This document shows positions 1 through 8,010 of a stretch of DNA of 64,000 bases, one piece after another (the first letter of the stretch is position 1; each line of letters begins with the position of its first letter). Source of the stretch: Spirilliplanes yamanashiensis (GTDB lineage Bacteria; Actinomycetota; Actinomycetes; Mycobacteriales; Micromonosporaceae); contig NZ_BOOY01000026.1 in the NCBI RefSeq assembly GCF_016863475.1, forward strand, positions 124,001 to 188,000, read 5' to 3'. The notes under the pieces are model-generated. The model saw nothing but the letters and a program-made list of their open reading frames with translations. It made no database searches and had not been told where the DNA came from. Made by a program: the position numbers and the translations under genes.

Positions 1-303
1 AACCTGCGCGGGACGTCCGAGCGTCCGCGCCTGGTCGTCACCCGGTCCACGCGGAACATCACCGCGCAGATCGTCGACGACCTCAAGGGCCACACGCTGG
101 CGTCGGCCTCGACGCTCGACGCCTCCATCCGTGGCACCGAGGGCGACAAGAGCGCCCAGGCCGGCAAGGTCGGCAAGCTCCTCGCGGAGCGCGCCAAGGC
201 CGCGGGTGTGTCCAAGGTCGTCTTCGACCGCGGCGGCAACCGGTACGCGGGGCGTCTCGCCGCGCTGGCCGATGCCGCCCGCGAAGCCGGACTCGAGTTC
301 TAG
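1..303 (+). CDS. rplR: 50S ribosomal protein L18 (C-terminal 100 residues; 5' end outside the window)
   Basis: The frame is open from the first base and ends at TAG 301-303. It reads as the C-terminal part of L18: an early RPRLVV strand, then a [18 protein letters not shown] helix and a [13 protein letters not shown] motif, all characteristic of the family. L18 binds 5S rRNA with L5 on the large subunit. It is followed after 12 bases by rpsE, with the SD GGAAGGA in between, which is the canonical spc-operon order. Only the N-terminal basic tail is missing, so identity is secure although the gene is partial. Confidence 0.95.
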   Translation, partial: NLRGTSERPRLVVTRSTRNITAQIVDDLKGHTLASASTLDASIRGTEGDKSAQAGKVGKLLAERAKAAGVSKVVFDRGGNRYAGRLAALADAAREAGLEF

Positions 304-315
304 GAAGGAAGACCA

Positions 316-936
316 ATGCCTGGTCAACAGCGCCGTGGCGGCGGGTCCGGTGGCAACGAAGGTGGTCGCCGCGACAACCGCCGTGAGGGCGGCCGCGGCA
401 ACGCGCCCGTCGAGAAGACCCCGCACCTCGAGCGGGTGGTAGCGATCAACCGTGTCGCCAAGGTCGTGAAGGGTGGTCGTCGCTTCAGCTTCACCGCCCT
501 CGTGATCGTCGGCGACGGCGACGGCACCGTGGGTGTCGGCTACGGCAAGGCCAAGGAGGTGCCCGCGGCGATCGCCAAGGGCGTCGAGGAGGCCAAGAAG
601 CACTTCTTCAAGGTGCCGCGCATCGCCGCGACGATCCCGCACCCGGTCACGGGTGAGGACGCCGCCGGTGTCGTGCTGCTCAAGCCGGCCTCCGCCGGTA
701 CCGGCGTCATCGCCGGTGGCCCGGTGCGCGCCGTCCTGGAGTGCGCCGGCATCCACGACATCCTGTCGAAGAGCCTCGGCTCCTCGAACCCGATCAACAT
801 CGTGCACGCCACGGTGGCCGCGCTGAAGGGGCTCGAGTCCCCGGAGGCGGTCGCGGCCCGTCGTGGTCTGCCGGTCGAGGACGTGGCGCCCGCAGCGATG
901 CTGGCCTCGCGTGCCGAAGCGGCGGTGGCGCACTGA
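316..936 (+). CDS. rpsE: 30S ribosomal protein S5
   Basis: 206 residues, longer than the roughly 165 of E. coli S5 because of a Gly/Arg/Asn-rich, probably disordered N-terminal extension of about 35 residues, usual in actinobacteria. The S5 RNA-binding domain follows ([16 protein letters not shown], then [11 protein letters not shown]), then the C-terminal domain ([24 protein letters not shown]). S5 shapes the decoding-centre side of the 30S subunit and affects translational accuracy. ATG 316 is preceded by GGAAGGA. The TGA overlaps the ATG of rpmD by one base, so the two are probably translationally coupled. Confidence 0.97.
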   Translation: MPGQQRRGGGSGGNEGGRRDNRREGGRGNAPVEKTPHLERVVAINRVAKVVKGGRRFSFTALVIVGDGDGTVGVGYGKAKEVPAAIAKGVEEAKKHFFKVPRIAATIPHPVTGEDAAGVVLLKPASAGTGVIAGGPVRAVLECAGIHDILSKSLGSSNPINIVHATVAALKGLESPEAVAARRGLPVEDVAPAAMLASRAEAAVAH

Positions 937-1118
937 TGGCACGTCTCAAGGTGACCCAGCTCCGTTCGGAGATCGGCACCAAGCAGAACCAGCGGGACTC
1001 GCTGCGTTCGCTCGGGCTGAAGCGGATCAACGACGTGGTGGTCAAGGAGGACCGGCCCGAGATCCGGGGCATGATCTTCGCCGTCAACCACCTCGTGAAG
1101 GTTGAGGAGGTCGAGTAA
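936..1118 (+). CDS. rpmD: 50S ribosomal protein L30
   Basis: 60 residues, the normal length for bacterial L30. The sequence starts [13 protein letters not shown] and includes the diagnostic stretch [14 protein letters not shown]; it is a small ferredoxin-like fold on the large subunit. Its ATG shares a base with the rpsE stop, and its TAA shares a base with the rplO ATG, so rpsE-rpmD-rplO form a chain of 1-base overlaps. No SD of its own is needed under such coupling. I see nothing unusual in the residues. Confidence 0.96.
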   Translation: MARLKVTQLRSEIGTKQNQRDSLRSLGLKRINDVVVKEDRPEIRGMIFAVNHLVKVEEVE

Positions 1119-1561
1119 TGGCGATCAAGCTGCACCACCTGCGCCCGGCGCCGGGGTCCAAGACCGCGAAGACCCGGGTGGGTCGCGGTGAGGGCTCCAA
1201 GGGCAAGACCGCCGGTCGCGGTACCAAGGGTTCGAAGGCCCGCAAGAACATCTCGGCGGCGTTCGAGGGTGGCCAGATGCCCCTTCACATGCGCCTGCCG
1301 AAGATGAAGGGCTTCCGCAACCGCAACAAGGTCGTCTTCCAGGTCGTCAACCTGGACCGCCTCGCGGAGCTCTTCCCGCAGGGCGGCGAGGTCGGCCCGC
1401 TCGAGCTGGCCCAGGCCGGCGCGGTCCGCAGCGGCCAGCCGGTCAAGGTCCTCGGCTCGGGCGAGCTGGGCGCCGTCGCGCTGCAGGTCTCGGCGCACGC
1501 GTTCAGCGGCTCGGCCAAGGAGAAGATCGCGGCCGCCGGTGGTTCCACCACCGAGCTGTAG
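1118..1561 (+). CDS. rplO: 50S ribosomal protein L15
   Basis: 147 residues, the usual L15 length. The N-terminal Gly/Arg/Lys-rich extension that threads into 23S rRNA is clear ([17 protein letters not shown], then [10 protein letters not shown]), followed by [16 protein letters not shown] and a C-terminal L15e/L18e-type domain. L15 is a late-assembling large-subunit protein. This is the last gene of the spc-type block before a 250-base gap with hairpins and a promoter-like sequence, so secY here probably has additional transcription of its own rather than only read-through. Confidence 0.97.
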   Translation: MAIKLHHLRPAPGSKTAKTRVGRGEGSKGKTAGRGTKGSKARKNISAAFEGGQMPLHMRLPKMKGFRNRNKVVFQVVNLDRLAELFPQGGEVGPLELAQAGAVRSGQPVKVLGSGELGAVALQVSAHAFSGSAKEKIAAAGGSTTEL

Positions 1562-1581
1562 CAGCTCCAAGGGGGTGTCGG

Positions 1582-1602
1582 CCCCGGCCCGCGAGGCCGG
1601 GG
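1582..1602 (+). terminator. hairpin after rplO
   Basis: Perfect 8-bp stem CCCCGGCC/GGCCGGGG with a CGCGA loop, 20 bases after the rplO stop. No U-tract follows, as is common in high-GC actinobacteria, so it may be a weak terminator or an RNA-processing/stabilising hairpin. A further GC-rich palindromic stretch lies at about 1623-1651. Confidence 0.45.
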
Positions 1603-1708
1603 ACGGCATCCCCTCCGTGGCGTCCGGCCAGGCCATCCGCCGGCCGGGCGCCACGGGCATCAGCGGTGGCCGGGCCCGTGTCACGACCGCGGCTCACCGC
1701 GCCAGCAC

Positions 1709-1739
1709 TTGACTGTTAGAGTCCGTTCCCAGCTAGGGA
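1709..1739 (+). promoter_or_regulatory. candidate promoter for secY-adk-map
   Basis: TTGACT at 1709-1714 and TAGGGA at 1734-1739, a 19-base spacer, about 70 bases upstream of the secY start. The -35 matches the sigma-A/HrdB consensus at five of six positions. It sits in the non-coding gap after the rplO hairpin, where a dedicated secY promoter would be expected. The spacer is slightly long. Confidence 0.5.
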
Positions 1740-1812
1740 TGTCGGCTGTCCGGCCGGCACCGCCGAAGTCCACCCCGAGGCCGTGCGGCCGCCCCCGCGC
1801 AGGAGGATGAAG

Positions 1813-3156
1813 TTGCTCTCCGCATTCACGAGTGCGTTCAAGACGCCTGACCTGCGCAAGAAGATTTTGTTCACGGTCTTCATCATCGGCGTCTACCGGC
1901 TCGGCGCTACACTGCCCAGCCCCGGTGTCTCGTACACCAACGTGCAGAACTGCATCAAGGCCACCGAGACCGGCGACGTCGGCGGCGTGGTCACGCTGCT
2001 CAACCTCTTCTCCGGTGGCGCGCTGCTCTCGCTGTCGGTCTTCGCGCTGGGCATCATGCCGTACATCACGGCGTCGATCATCCTGCAGCTGCTCACCGTG
2101 GTCATCCCGCGCCTGGAGCAGCTCCGCAAGGAGGGCCAGTCCGGCCAGGCCAAGATCACGCAGTACACGCGCTACCTGACGCTCGGCCTCGCGGTCCTGC
2201 AGTCCTCGGCGTTCGTGGCGCTCGCCCGCTCCGGCCAGCTGTTCAGCGGCCTCTGCCCGCAGGACAACCCGCAGTTCACGATCATCCCGGAGAACACCGG
2301 GCTGCCGTACTGGCTGACGCTGACCGTCCTGGTCCTCACGATGACCGCCGGCACCGGCGTGGTCATGTGGCTCGGCGAGCTCATCACCGACCGCGGCGTC
2401 GGCAACGGCATGTCCGTCCTGATCTTCACCTCGATCGCCGCCCGCCTGCCCAGCGAGGGCTGGTCGATCAAGCAGTCGCGCGGCTGGGGCGTCTTCTCGG
2501 CCATCCTGGTGCTGGTCCTGGTGATCATCACGCTGGTCGTCTTCATCGAGCAGGCGCAGCGCCGCATCCCGGTGCAGTACGCGAAGCGCATGATCGGCCG
2601 GCGCACGTACGGCGGCACCTCGACGTACATCCCGCTGAAGGTCAACCAGTCCGGTGTCGTCCCGGTCATCTTCGCGTCGTCGCTGCTCTACCTGCCGCAG
2701 CTGTACCTGCAGTTCTTCAACCCGAACGAGCTCAACGGCTACCAGCAGTGGATCCAGAACAACCTGGCGAAGCCGAGCAGCTGGATCTACATCCTGACGT
2801 ACTTCCTGCTCATCATCTTCTTCACCTACTTCTACGTCTCGATCACGTTCAACCCGACCGAGGTCGCGGACAACATGAAGAAGTACGGCGGCTTCGTGCC
2901 GGGCATCCGCCCCGGCAAGCCCACCGCCGACTACCTGGACTTCATCCTCAGCCGCATCACCCTGCCGGGCTCGTTCTACCTGGGCCTGGTGTCCGTCCTG
3001 CCGAACTTCTTCTTCATCTGGCTGGCGAACGAGCAGTACGTCAACTTCCCGTTCGGCGGCGTGGCGGTGCTCATCATGGTGGGCGTCGGCCTGGAGACGG
3101 TGAAGCAGATCGAGTCGCAGCTCATGCAGCGCAACTACGAAGGCTTCCTGCGGTAG
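1813..3156 (+). CDS. secY: preprotein translocase subunit SecY
   Basis: 447 residues with about ten hydrophobic segments; core pore of the Sec translocon in the cytoplasmic membrane with SecE/SecG. Diagnostic stretches are FKTPDLRKKILFT at the N-terminus, the SASII-type TM2 (IMPYITASIILQLLTVV), a cytoplasmic loop with RRIPVQYAKR and the C-terminal ETVKQIESQLMQRNYEGF. I chose TTG 1813 because AGGAGG at 1801-1806 is then 6 bases away and the protein starts LSAFTSAFKTP, the usual actinobacterial N-terminus. The in-frame ATG at 1807 would abut the SD directly, and an in-frame upstream start at 1783 adds an Arg/Pro-rich stretch unlike SecY. Followed by adk. Confidence 0.96.
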   Translation: MLSAFTSAFKTPDLRKKILFTVFIIGVYRLGATLPSPGVSYTNVQNCIKATETGDVGGVVTLLNLFSGGALLSLSVFALGIMPYITASIILQLLTVVIPRLEQLRKEGQSGQAKITQYTRYLTLGLAVLQSSAFVALARSGQLFSGLCPQDNPQFTIIPENTGLPYWLTLTVLVLTMTAGTGVVMWLGELITDRGVGNGMSVLIFTSIAARLPSEGWSIKQSRGWGVFSAILVLVLVIITLVVFIEQAQRRIPVQYAKRMIGRRTYGGTSTYIPLKVNQSGVVPVIFASSLLYLPQLYLQFFNPNELNGYQQWIQNNLAKPSSWIYILTYFLLIIFFTYFYVSITFNPTEVADNMKKYGGFVPGIRPGKPTADYLDFILSRITLPGSFYLGLVSVLPNFFFIWLANEQYVNFPFGGVAVLIMVGVGLETVKQIESQLMQRNYEGFLR

Positions 3157-3218
3157 TGGCAAGGCCGGACTCACCGACGACGGGCAGGATCTCCGCGGCA
3201 CGAAACGAGGCGATGTAG

Positions 3219-3872
3219 GTGCGACTTGTTCTGGTAGGCCCGCCGGGTGCGGGCAAGGGCACCCAGGCCGAGTTCATCGCCGCCCATCTGGCCGCTCCGA
3301 AGATCTCCACCGGAGACATCTTCCGCGCCAACGTGTCGCAGGGGACCCCGCTCGGCGTCGAGGCCAAGCGCTACATGGACGCGGGCCAGCTCGTGCCCGA
3401 CGAGGTCACGATCAACATGGTCCGCGACCGGCTGGCCGAGCCGGACGCCGCCGACGGCTTCCTGCTGGACGGGTTCCCGCGCACCGTCCCGCAGGCGGCC
3501 GCGCTCGACAAGCTGCTCGCCGACCTGGGCACCGCGCTCGACCTGGTGATGGAGCTCGTCGTCGACGACGACGAGGTCATCCGGCGGCTGTCCGGCCGGC
3601 GCACCTGCCGCGGCTGCGGCAAGATCTGGCACGTCGAGTTCGACGCCCCCAGCACCGAGGGCGTCTGCGACCGCTGCGGCAGCGAGCTGTTCCAGCGCGA
3701 CGACGACAAGGCCGAGACCATCGCCAACCGCCTCGTCGAGTACGCGCAGAAGACCGCTCCGCTGGTCGACTACTACGGCGCCCAGGGCAAGCTGGTCGGC
3801 ATCGACGCCACCGGCCCCGTGGAGGACGTGACCGTCCGCGCCATCGACGCGCTACGGTCGTTCGGGGGCTGA
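3219..3872 (+). CDS. adk: adenylate kinase (zinc-LID type)
   Basis: 217 residues; catalyses ATP + AMP = 2 ADP in the cytoplasm. The P-loop [10 protein letters not shown] is at residues 7-16, the AMP-binding STGDIFR and DGFPRT motifs follow, and the LID carries four cysteines (C130, C133, C150, C153), so it should bind structural zinc as in Gram-positive enzymes. GTG 3219 places the P-loop at the standard distance. It lies 62 bases after secY and 27 bases before map, the conserved secY-adk-map order. Nothing is missing. Confidence 0.96.
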   Translation: MRLVLVGPPGAGKGTQAEFIAAHLAAPKISTGDIFRANVSQGTPLGVEAKRYMDAGQLVPDEVTINMVRDRLAEPDAADGFLLDGFPRTVPQAAALDKLLADLGTALDLVMELVVDDDEVIRRLSGRRTCRGCGKIWHVEFDAPSTEGVCDRCGSELFQRDDDKAETIANRLVEYAQKTAPLVDYYGAQGKLVGIDATGPVEDVTVRAIDALRSFGG

Positions 3873-3899
3873 CCCCCCGGCCACAGGAAGGCATGCACC

Positions 3900-4751
3900 A
3901 TGGCCCGTCACGAGCCTGAGATCCAGCTCAAGACGCCCGAGCAGATCGTCAAGATGCGCGCCGCCGGCCTCGTCGTCGCGGCCGCCCTGGAGGCCATGCG
4001 CCAGGCCGTCGCGCCGGGCGTCTCCACCGCCGACCTCGACGCGGTCGCCGAATCGGTCATCCGCGACGCCGGCGCCATCCCGTCGTTCAAGGGCTACCAG
4101 GGCTTCCCGGCGTCGATCTGCTCGTCGGTGAACGAGCAGGTCGTGCACGCCATCCCGGCCGCCGACGCGGTGCTCAAGGAGGGCGACCTGATCTCGCTCG
4201 ACTGCGGCGCCATCCTCGACGGCTGGCACGGCGACGCCGCCATCACCGTCGGCGTGGGCGAGACCGACCCCGAGCTGCTGCGCATGGCCGAGGTCGCCGA
4301 GGACGCCATGTGGGCGGGCATCGCCGCCGCGGCCCGGCGCACCGCCGCCGGCAAGGGCCGGCTGTCCGACATCTCGTCCGCGATCGAGACCTCGATCCGC
4401 AAGGCCGGCGGCCGCCGCTACGGCATCGTCGACGGGTACGGCGGCCACGGCATCGGCACCGAGATGCACCAGGAGCCGCACGTCCTGAACTACGGCCGCC
4501 CCGGCCGCGGCCCGCGCCTCGTGCCGGGCATGGCGCTGGCGATCGAGCCGATGATCACCATGGGCTCGCCCCGCACCGTCGTGCTGTCCGACGAGTGGAC
4601 CGTCATCACCCGCGACCGCTCCGTCGCCGCGCACGTCGAGCACTCGATGGCCCTGCTCGACGACGGCGTGTGGGTGCTGACCGCGCAGGACGGCGGCCGC
4701 GCCCGCCTGGGCGACCTGGTGACCTCGCGCGAGCCCGCCGCCGCCCACTGA
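3900..4751 (+). CDS. map: methionine aminopeptidase type I
   Basis: 283 residues; removes the initiator Met from nascent proteins. The pita-bread fold metal ligands are recognisable: the Asp pair in LDCGAILDGWHGDAAIT, His in GYGGHGIGTEMHQEP, Glu in AIEPMI and Glu in AHVEHS. The substrate-binding His lies in the VNEQVVHAIP segment. ATG 3900 is preceded by AGGAAGG 10 bases upstream. It ends the secY-adk-map unit. Actinobacteria usually have a second map paralogue elsewhere, so this one need not be the only copy. Confidence 0.95.
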   Translation: MARHEPEIQLKTPEQIVKMRAAGLVVAAALEAMRQAVAPGVSTADLDAVAESVIRDAGAIPSFKGYQGFPASICSSVNEQVVHAIPAADAVLKEGDLISLDCGAILDGWHGDAAITVGVGETDPELLRMAEVAEDAMWAGIAAAARRTAAGKGRLSDISSAIETSIRKAGGRRYGIVDGYGGHGIGTEMHQEPHVLNYGRPGRGPRLVPGMALAIEPMITMGSPRTVVLSDEWTVITRDRSVAAHVEHSMALLDDGVWVLTAQDGGRARLGDLVTSREPAAAH

Positions 4752-4793
4752 CGCGGCTGGTCCGCCTCGATGCCGCCTGGCATGCTGGGAGGC

Positions 4794-5636
4794 ATGGGGC
4801 GTGAGGAGATGCGGGCCGGCGACGCCGACCGGCAGCAGGTCGCCGACCGGCTGCGCCTGGCGCTCGACGAGGGCCGCCTCGACCTCCACGAGTACGACGA
4901 ACGCCTCCAGCGCGCCTACGCCGCCAAGACCTACGGCGACCTCGACGGCCTGCTCGACGACCTGCCCGCCGCGACGCCCGCTCTGGCGGTGCCGCAGCCG
5001 GCGGCCGACCCGTACCACCACGCGACCCGCCGCTGGCTGTGGAACACGTGGGAGGAGTACCTCGGCGTCGTCGGGCTGGTGATCGGCATCTGGGCGGTGA
5101 TCAGCGTCGCCGCGCAGGAGCTGGTCTACTTCTGGCCCATCTGGGTGGCCGGGCCGTGGGGCGTGGTGCTGATCGGGCAGACGATCTCCGGGCTGGGCAA
5201 GGGGGAGCCGCGCCGGTGGGTCGACCGCGAGGAGCGCAAGCGGCAGGACAAGGCCGCGAAGAAGGAGCGCAAGGCGGAGCAGAAGGCCCGCAAGGAGGCC
5301 GCCGGGGCCGCGGGCGGTGCGGGTGCGGCTGAGGCCGCCGGTGCCGCGGACGCCGCGTTCGGTGCCGGCAACGCGGGTGCGGGCACCGCGCGGGGGGCGG
5401 CCGGCTCGGCCGGCTCTGCGGCTGCCGCCGAGGTGGGTGGGGGGCCGCGGGTCGCGCTGCCGCGGGAGCCGGCGCAGCCCGCCGTGACCGCCGACTCGCT
5501 GTTCGCCGATCCCACGCTCGTCGCCGATCCCGCGGTCGGCGACCCCACGCTCGTGGCCGAGCCCGCCCGGAAGCCCGACCGGCTGCGGGAGCCGGGGCCG
5601 CGGCAGGCCGAGCGGCAGCCGCGCAGCGCCGACTGA
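4794..5636 (+). CDS. DUF1707-domain membrane protein with Ala-rich tail
   Basis: About 280 residues. Residues near the N-terminus (MRAGDADRQQVADRLRLAL, then GRLDLHEYDERLQRAYAAKTYGDL) are a clear DUF1707 module (SHOCT-like; function not established). Two hydrophobic segments (about residues 85-130 from 4794) follow, then a charged Lys/Glu helix and a low-complexity Ala/Gly tail containing ADPTLVADPAVGDPTLVAEP repeats. In-frame ATGs at 4770, 4782, 4794 and 4809 are possible. 4809 matches the usual DUF1707 beginning; 4794 has GGGAGG only one base away. It lies between map and infA on the same strand. Membrane-associated, role unknown. Confidence 0.75.
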   Translation: MGREEMRAGDADRQQVADRLRLALDEGRLDLHEYDERLQRAYAAKTYGDLDGLLDDLPAATPALAVPQPAADPYHHATRRWLWNTWEEYLGVVGLVIGIWAVISVAAQELVYFWPIWVAGPWGVVLIGQTISGLGKGEPRRWVDREERKRQDKAAKKERKAEQKARKEAAGAAGGAGAAEAAGAADAAFGAGNAGAGTARGAAGSAGSAAAAEVGGGPRVALPREPAQPAVTADSLFADPTLVADPAVGDPTLVAEPARKPDRLREPGPRQAERQPRSAD

Positions 5637-5667
5637 CCGGTTCGTGCCCGATCGCGCGGATTGTGGC

Positions 5668-5684
5668 TCGGGTGACACACCCGA
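5668..5684. other. short perfect inverted repeat between the DUF1707 gene and infA
   Basis: TCGGGTG-ACA-CACCCGA, 7-bp arms with a 3-base spacer, about 30 bases after the DUF1707 stop and just upstream of the infA promoter. It could be a small terminator hairpin or an operator. There is no U-tract. Confidence 0.35.
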
Positions 5685-5707
5685 CCGCGGGTTACGGGAC
5701 CCCGGAT

Positions 5708-5737
5708 TTGGTGTGGCCGATCCGGCGCGCGTAGACT
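5708..5737 (+). promoter_or_regulatory. candidate promoter of the infA-rpmJ-rpsM-rpsK-rpsD operon
   Basis: TTGGTG at 5708-5713, 18-base spacer, TAGACT at 5732-5737. It lies about 145 bases upstream of infA in an otherwise gene-free stretch (5637-5880) and would give a leader of roughly 135 nt before the infA SD. Confidence 0.5.
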
Positions 5738-5880
5738 GACTAGCTGGCGCGCAGCGTCCTCTCCGGCATGTCCATCAGCGCTTCGATGGTGCCCGGAGCC
5801 GCGGCTGGTCCGGCCCCCGACACGGGGCGGGATGGAAGCTGCGAGCCAGTCTCAGAAGCCGACGTCAGGTAGCGGAGGAC

Positions 5881-6102
5881 ATGCCGAAGAAAGACGGAGC
5901 CATCGAGATCGAAGGCCGGGTCATCGAGCCACTGCCGAACGCGATGTTCAGGGTGGAACTGGCCAACGGTCACAAGGTCCTGGCCCACATCAGCGGCAAG
6001 ATGCGGCAGCACTACATCCGCATCCTGCCCGAGGACCGAGTCGTCGTCGAGCTCTCGCCGTACGACCTCACCCGCGGGCGGATCGTCTACCGGTACAAGT
6101 AA
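5881..6102 (+). CDS. infA: translation initiation factor IF-1
   Basis: 73 residues, exactly the family size, an OB-fold protein that occupies the 30S A site during initiation. [32 protein letters not shown] and [13 protein letters not shown] are near-invariant IF-1 blocks. ATG 5881 has GGAGGA at 5874-5879, almost abutting. It begins the alpha-operon segment infA-rpmJ-rpsM-rpsK-rpsD and is preceded by a promoter-like sequence, so initiation factor and ribosomal proteins should be co-expressed. Confidence 0.97.
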   Translation: MPKKDGAIEIEGRVIEPLPNAMFRVELANGHKVLAHISGKMRQHYIRILPEDRVVVELSPYDLTRGRIVYRYK

Positions 6103-6179
6103 GTCGGCCTCGGGGAGAGTCCCGTGTCCGTCTTCCGGGGGGTCGTCGTGCCCGCCGGCAAGCACAGTTAAGGCACACC

Positions 6180-6293
6180 GTGAAGGTCAAGCCGAGCGTC
6201 AAGCGGATCTGCAACAAGTGCCGGGTCATCCGGCGCCACGGCCGGGTCATGGTCATCTGCCAGGACCCGCGCCACAAGCAGCGCCAGGGCTGA
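6180..6293 (+). CDS. rpmJ: 50S ribosomal protein L36 (zinc-binding C+ form)
   Basis: 37 residues from GTG 6180: [19 protein letters not shown], then a second cluster ending [11 protein letters not shown]. The C11/C14/C27/H32 set is the zinc-ribbon of the C+ form of L36. It is too short to be caught by size-filtered gene finders. The 77-base gap after infA contains no other gene. L36 bridges 23S rRNA helices late in assembly. A zinc-free paralogue usually exists elsewhere in actinobacterial genomes under zinc-starvation (Zur) control; this one is the zinc-dependent form. Confidence 0.96.
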   Translation: MKVKPSVKRICNKCRVIRRHGRVMVICQDPRHKQRQG

Positions 6294-6382
6294 GTCCCCG
6301 GCGTCGGCGCCCCGGCGCCGATCCGCACCACTGAACAAGCTCGTCCCAGCCGCGGCGGTCGCTCGTCGACGCGCGGTTCCAC

Positions 6383-6419
6383 CCCCGGTCGGAGGCCGGG
6401 GCCCGCCTGGGCAGGCGGG
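6383..6419 (+). other. two adjacent hairpins in the rpmJ-rpsM gap
   Basis: The 175-base gap 6294-6468 carries two back-to-back GC hairpins: an 8-bp arm at 6383-6390 pairing with 6394-6401 (one G.U) and CCCGCCTG/CAGGCGGG at 6402-6419. They lie 50-85 bases before the rpsM start, where alpha-operon mRNA structure is a known target of S4 autoregulation in other bacteria. Whether these fold as a control element is not known. Confidence 0.35.
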
Positions 6420-6468
6420 GTGGGCACGGGCACAGACCTCCGTGAGACATCGAGGAGTACGCCCGCAC

Positions 6469-6849
6469 ATGGCTCGTCTCGTCGGCGTCGATCTTCCCCG
6501 CGAGAAGCGGATGGAGATCGCGCTCACCTACATCTTCGGGGTCGGTCGGACCCGCGCCGTGGAGGCGCTCACCTCGACCGGCATCGACGTGAACAAGCGC
6601 GCCAAGGACCTCACGGAAGAGGAGCTGGTCCAGCTCCGCGACTACATCGAGGCCAATTTCAAGGTTGAGGGCGACCTGCGCCGCGAGGTCGCCGCCGACA
6701 TCCGCCGCAAGGTGGAGATCGGCAGCTACGAGGGCATTCGCCACCGGCGTGGCCTTCCGGTCCGCGGTCAGCGGACCCGGACCAACGCTCGTACCCGCAA
6801 GGGTCCGAAGCGCACGGTCGCCGGTAAGAAGAAGCCCGGTCGGAAGTAA
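6469..6849 (+). CDS. rpsM: 30S ribosomal protein S13
   Basis: 126 residues, normal for S13. [20 protein letters not shown], the helix-two-turn-helix with [10 protein letters not shown], then [18 protein letters not shown] and the basic tail [12 protein letters not shown] are diagnostic. S13 sits in the 30S head and contacts P-site tRNA and L5 across the subunit bridge. ATG 6469 is preceded by CGAGGAG at 6451-6457, about 11 bases away. It is followed 17 bases later by rpsK, with AGGAG in the spacer. Confidence 0.97.
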   Translation: MARLVGVDLPREKRMEIALTYIFGVGRTRAVEALTSTGIDVNKRAKDLTEEELVQLRDYIEANFKVEGDLRREVAADIRRKVEIGSYEGIRHRRGLPVRGQRTRTNARTRKGPKRTVAGKKKPGRK

Positions 6850-6866
6850 TAGGAGCGCACTGACTT

Positions 6867-7274
6867 ATGCCACCGAAGGCACGCGCCGGGGCCGCCGTCA
6901 AGAAGGTCCGTCGCAAGGAACGCAAGAACGTCGCCCACGGGCAGGCGCACATCAAGAGCACCTTCAACAACACCATCGTGTCGATCACCGACCCGACCGG
7001 TGCTGTCATCTCCTGGGCCTCGTCGGGCCAGGTGGGCTTCAAGGGCTCGCGCAAGTCGACCCCGTTCGCCGCGCAGCTGGCCGCCGAGGCCGCCGCGCGC
7101 CGGGCGATGGAGCACGGCATGCGCAAGGTCGACGTGTTCGTGAAGGGTCCCGGCTCCGGCCGGGAGACCGCCATCCGTTCGCTGCAGGCCGCAGGCCTCG
7201 AGGTCGGTCAGATCTCGGACGTCACGCCCCAGCCGCACAACGGATGTCGCCCGCCGAAGCGTCGTCGGGTCTGA
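6867..7274 (+). CDS. rpsK: 30S ribosomal protein S11
   Basis: 135 residues. The conserved S11 core is present: [40 protein letters not shown], and the end [19 protein letters not shown]11 forms part of the platform of the 30S subunit near the E-site mRNA path. It follows rpsM directly and precedes rpsD by 13 bases, with the purine-rich GAGAGGTAGAGGA as SD. The short basic N-terminal extension ([16 protein letters not shown]) is typical of high-GC Gram-positives. Confidence 0.97.
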   Translation: MPPKARAGAAVKKVRRKERKNVAHGQAHIKSTFNNTIVSITDPTGAVISWASSGQVGFKGSRKSTPFAAQLAAEAAARRAMEHGMRKVDVFVKGPGSGRETAIRSLQAAGLEVGQISDVTPQPHNGCRPPKRRRV

Positions 7275-7287
7275 GAGGTAGAGGACA

Positions 7288-7914
7288 ATGGCTCGTTACG
7301 CTGGACCCGACTGCCGTCGCTGCCGTCGGGAGAAGATGAAGCTGTTCCTCAAGGGCAGCAAGTGCGATGGTCCGAAGTGCCCGTTCGAGTCCCGGCCGTT
7401 CCCGCCCGGACAGCACGGCCGCGGTCGCACGAAGGAGACCGAGTACCTGCTGCAGCTGCGTGAGAAGCAGAAGGCGCGCCGCGTCTACGGCATTCTCGAG
7501 AAGCAGTTCCGCGGGTACTACGAGGAGGCTGTCGCCAAGCCGGGCAAGACCGGTGAGGTGCTGCTGCAGATCCTCGAGTCGCGGCTCGACAACGCCGTCT
7601 ACCGGGCCGGCTACGCCCACTCGCGGGACATGGCCCGCCAGCTGGTCAAGCACGGGCACTTCCTGGTGAACGGCAAGAAGGTCGACATCCCGTCGTACCG
7701 GCTCAAGGAGCACGACATCGTCGAGGTCCGGGAGAAGTCCAAGGAGCTCACGCCGTTCGTGATCGCCCAGGCGCAGGCCGGCTCCAAGCCGATCCCGGCG
7801 TGGGTCGAGCCGATCCCGGCGCAGCTCAAGTTCCTGGTCCACTCGCTCCCGGCGCGTCAGGTGATCGACACCCAGGTGCAGGAGCAGCTGATCGTCGAGC
7901 TCTACTCCAAGTAG
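7288..7914 (+). CDS. rpsD: 30S ribosomal protein S4 (Cys-rich, zinc-type)
   Basis: 208 residues. The N-terminus has CRRC at residues 9-12 and further cysteines in KCDGPKC at about 26-31, the zinc-ligand set of C+ S4. The S4 RNA-binding domain follows (LLQILESRLDNAVYRAGYA, then VKHGHFLVNGKKVDIPSYRL). S4 nucleates 30S assembly and in several bacteria represses the alpha operon. Most actinobacterial alpha operons place rpsD here; a strong hairpin follows the gene and separates it from rpoA. Confidence 0.97.
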   Translation: MARYAGPDCRRCRREKMKLFLKGSKCDGPKCPFESRPFPPGQHGRGRTKETEYLLQLREKQKARRVYGILEKQFRGYYEEAVAKPGKTGEVLLQILESRLDNAVYRAGYAHSRDMARQLVKHGHFLVNGKKVDIPSYRLKEHDIVEVREKSKELTPFVIAQAQAGSKPIPAWVEPIPAQLKFLVHSLPARQVIDTQVQEQLIVELYSK

Positions 7915-7922
7915 CGCTCAGG

Positions 7923-7951
7923 CCCCGCGTCTCCGCACCGGAGGCGCGGGG
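7923..7951 (+). terminator. 12-bp hairpin between rpsD and rpoA
   Basis: Arms 7923-7934 and 7940-7951 pair over 12 bp (one G.U) around a 5-base loop, 8 bases after the rpsD stop. There is no U-run. It could be an attenuator/terminator or an RNase processing point that sets the ratio of ribosomal protein to RNA polymerase alpha mRNA. rpoA begins 60 bases downstream with its own SD AAGGAG at 7996-8001. Confidence 0.55.
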
Positions 7952-8010
7952 TCGCACCACCTCGGACGGGCGTCAAATAGCGGGCGCCCCGACACAAGGA
8001 GAACACCACA

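Noticed and set aside
3852-5678. 608-codon minus-strand frame antisense to map and DUF1707
   Set aside because: Antisense shadow of known genes with low-complexity composition.
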